Below are positions 62,060 to 64,000 of a stretch of 64,000 nucleotides of DNA, one piece after another. This DNA comes from Microbulbifer sp. YPW1 (GTDB taxonomy: Bacteria; Pseudomonadota; Gammaproteobacteria; Pseudomonadales; Cellvibrionaceae), in NCBI RefSeq assembly GCF_013367775.1, contig NZ_CP055157.1, positions 2,497,001-2,561,000 on the forward strand, read 5' to 3'. The position numbers were made by a program, and so were the translations under genes. The notes below the pieces were generated by a model. The model did no database searches. It was not told where the DNA came from and worked only from the letters and a program-made list of their open reading frames with translations. Every line of letters begins with the position of its first letter. Within the stretch, counting starts at the first letter, position 1.

Positions 62060-62761
62060 ATGAATTACAAGCCGCTTAGTGACTACCCACGAGATGCAGT
62101 GGATCGTCTCCTGAATGTCATTCATTTATTTCGTGATATTCGCGCCACCAGCGATTGGCAATACGACGTTTTGCTGAAACGTTCCCGCCTGTCTACATTG
62201 GCGCCGGGAGAGGCGTTGCTGCACGCGGGAGACGTGGATCAGTGGGTGTATTTTCTGCTGCGCGGAGAACTGCACGTGCATGTAGACGATGCCGCGGCGG
62301 CAGCGGAAGAGCGGCCACTGGCGGTGATTCGTCCGGGGGAGGTATTCGGGGATCTCTCCATGCTGCTGGCAGAGCCGCGCAGCGCCACCATTGTCGCGGC
62401 CCCGTCAGGGCAGGAAAATCAGGTGCTGGCGGTCGACTGCACCCTGTTTGGTGACCTGGAGGATTTCTCCCTGTTGCACCTGCCCACCAAGCTGGTGTTT
62501 TACCGCAATATGGTGCACTCCCTGCGCTGGAAACTGGAGGTGTACCGCTCCAAGTACCCGACGCACGATCTCGCCAACAGCCATCGCCGGCTCAAGCTGT
62601 ACACCGGGCCCAAAAACAGCAAGGAAGAACTGGCAGCCCTGGCGGGACAGGCGCGCGACCTGGCGCGGATCCTGCTGGACTGGAACGCGGAATTCGGCAG
62701 TGGCCAGCTCGCTGCAGAAGAGTCCGATATGACGGACTTCCTCGAGTCTATCCTTTCCTGA
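62060..62761 (+). CDS. Cyclic-nucleotide-binding domain protein without a DNA-binding domain
   Basis: A 233-residue protein. Residues about 40-125 form a CRP-like cNMP-binding barrel (LAPGEALLHAGDVDQWVYFLLRGELHV, then RPGEVFGDLSMLLAEPRSATIVA). The Arg and Glu of the phosphate-binding cassette (GEVFGDLSML...PRSA) are in place, so cyclic nucleotide binding is plausible. The C-terminal part is helical with no helix-turn-helix. It could therefore be a signal-dependent scaffold or a partner for an enzyme. No operon partner is evident. Confidence 0.8.
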   Translation: MNYKPLSDYPRDAVDRLLNVIHLFRDIRATSDWQYDVLLKRSRLSTLAPGEALLHAGDVDQWVYFLLRGELHVHVDDAAAAAEERPLAVIRPGEVFGDLSMLLAEPRSATIVAAPSGQENQVLAVDCTLFGDLEDFSLLHLPTKLVFYRNMVHSLRWKLEVYRSKYPTHDLANSHRRLKLYTGPKNSKEELAALAGQARDLARILLDWNAEFGSGQLAAEESDMTDFLESILS

Positions 62762-63004
62762 CTAGACCCCTGCCTGTAAAAAGCGTGGCCAGCTGGTCAC
62801 GCTTCCTGTTCTCTGCCTCGAGTATCTCCTGAACCGACCTCACCACCAAACCTCGCTTTTATTCGCGCCGTTTGCGGGCTTATCTGCTGTGAATTTCGTA
62901 ATTCGGCAGCATTAGCCCCTATGCAGTCATCGCTTTGCACATAAAATACGTATCCTTCCGATTGTTCGGATACATAACTTCAGATACTCGCGGGACTTAC
63001 CGGT

Positions 63005-64000
63005 ATGAATTTTCTGTTAAACCTCTGGCGGCAGCGCAACTACCGTTTTGCAGCCATCGTCGCCTTGTTGTCTGTGCTGTGGCTGCTGAGTGGCCTTGTG
63101 ACAGGTGATGGGGATTCAGAAATGGCCGCCAGGGAGAGCGGGGAGAAAAGCACGCGGCCTGCCGAGGCCATGCGCGTCAAGGCGCGGCAGCTACAGGCGC
63201 AACCCTATATGACGCGGGTGGTAGTCAACAGTCGCACCGAGGCCAATCGCAGTGTGCGCCTGCGGGCGGAACTCGACGGAGTCATCGCAGGCTTGCCAGT
63301 GGCAGAGGGACAGCGGGTAACCCGGGGCGACGTAATCTGTGAAATTGCTGCGGAGGATCGACCTGAGCAATTGGCGCGCGCGCGCGCGACCCTGCGCAAG
63401 GCGGAACTCGACTTTGCCGGTGCCAAAAAACTACAGGGCCGCGGGCTGCAGTCGGAGGCCGCCATGGCCCAGCAGGAGGTGGCATTGGCCAATGCACGGG
63501 CGGAGCTGAAACGCGCTCAGGTAGATGTGCAAAATCTTAAAATCCGTGCGCCATTTGACGGTCTGGTAAACAGTCGTGCGGTGGAGCTGGGGGATTTCAT
63601 CCGTCGCGGAGAAGAGTGCGCGACCATTCTCGACCTGAACCCGATGCTGGTAGTCGGCGAGGTCTCCGAGTCGCAGGTCGCAAGCTTGAAGCCGGGATCC
63701 GAGGCCAGTGCCCAGTTGCAAATGGGTCAGGTCGTTAAGGGGAGATTGCGCTATGTGAGCCAGGAGGCGCACCCGGTTACCCGCGCTTACCGGGTAGAGG
63801 TCGCCGTTGCCAATCCCGATGGTGCGCTGCGCAGTGGCATCAGTGCGCGAATGGCCCTGCCTACTGGCGAGGTACAGGCACACAGAATCAACGCCTCATT
63901 ATTGACCCTCGATGATCAGGGGGATCTGGGGGTGCGGACCCTGGATGAGGAGCAGCGTGTGCGATTCGCGAATGTGCACCTGATCAGCGATGAAAACGAG
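63005..64000 (+). CDS. RND efflux periplasmic adaptor, 5' part (runs off the window)
   Basis: The frame is open from the ATG at 63005 to the window end, 332 codons without a stop. An N-terminal helix (about residues 13-33, FAAIVALLSVLWLLSGL) anchors it. Lipoyl-like halves are RLRAELDGVIAGLPVAEGQRV and KIRAPFDGLVNSRAVELGDF, with a coiled-coil hairpin between (about 115-170). This is the second HlyD/MFP adaptor of the window and is not closely similar to the one at 25027. A cognate RND pump gene is expected just beyond the right edge. Confidence 0.9.
   Translation, partial: MNFLLNLWRQRNYRFAAIVALLSVLWLLSGLVTGDGDSEMAARESGEKSTRPAEAMRVKARQLQAQPYMTRVVVNSRTEANRSVRLRAELDGVIAGLPVAEGQRVTRGDVICEIAAEDRPEQLARARATLRKAELDFAGAKKLQGRGLQSEAAMAQQEVALANARAELKRAQVDVQNLKIRAPFDGLVNSRAVELGDFIRRGEECATILDLNPMLVVGEVSESQVASLKPGSEASAQLQMGQVVKGRLRYVSQEAHPVTRAYRVEVAVANPDGALRSGISARMALPTGEVQAHRINASLLTLDDQGDLGVRTLDEEQRVRFANVHLISDENE

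Overview
The window is a chromosomal stretch of a marine-type gammaproteobacterium. The 16S rRNA, the gene order and the protein families point to the Cellvibrionales, most like Microbulbifer or a close relative; this is judged from memory and not from a database search. Base composition and codon use look even throughout. I saw no prophage, insertion sequence, integron or CRISPR array. This is mostly core genome; the unusual content lies in the intergenic regions and in a few domain architectures.

Region 1 (1-25 kb) matches the order of the Pseudomonas aeruginosa pil/lsp region: murJ (3' end), ribF, ileS, lspA, fkpB, ispH, a minor-pilin cluster (fimT-like, pilV, pilW, pilX, pilY1, pilE), the pilS/pilR two-component pair, nadE, bamD, rluD, pgeF and clpB. 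These genes serve lipid II export, flavin and isoprenoid cofactors, lipoprotein maturation, type IV pilus priming, outer-membrane assembly, ribosome modification and heat-shock disaggregation. The PilR-like regulator lacks the sigma-54 contact loop.

Region 2 (25-34.8 kb) holds an RND efflux adaptor and pump, a DUF4124 protein, the ilvI-ilvH-ilvC branched-chain amino acid operon and pssA. Region 3 (34.8-41.1 kb) is a complete rrn operon: three tandem promoters, 16S, tRNA-Ile, tRNA-Ala, 23S, 5S, processing stems, boxA and terminators. Its tRNA-Ile has one base fewer than normal in the anticodon arm.

Region 4 (41.1-64 kb) holds a peroxide module (glutathione peroxidase and an OhrR-type regulator behind a perfect palindrome), leuA with a probable leucine attenuator peptide, a holD-like gene with rimI, a MATE exporter, an alpha/beta hydrolase, an Xaa-Pro aminopeptidase, prfC, an acyltransferase, a TauE/SafE transporter, an M28 peptidase, tpx, an MFS-acyltransferase fusion, an M13 lipoprotein peptidase, a chalcone-isomerase-like/TonB fusion, a cyclic-nucleotide-binding protein and the start of a second RND adaptor.

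The most notable unexplained signal is a family of four dispersed intergenic elements of about 110 bp (1671-1779, 1847-1958, 22066-22177, 50209-50323). Each is a long outer stem enclosing two small hairpins with ATCC-type loops. The inner core is conserved, while the outer stem differs in sequence between copies yet stays self-complementary.
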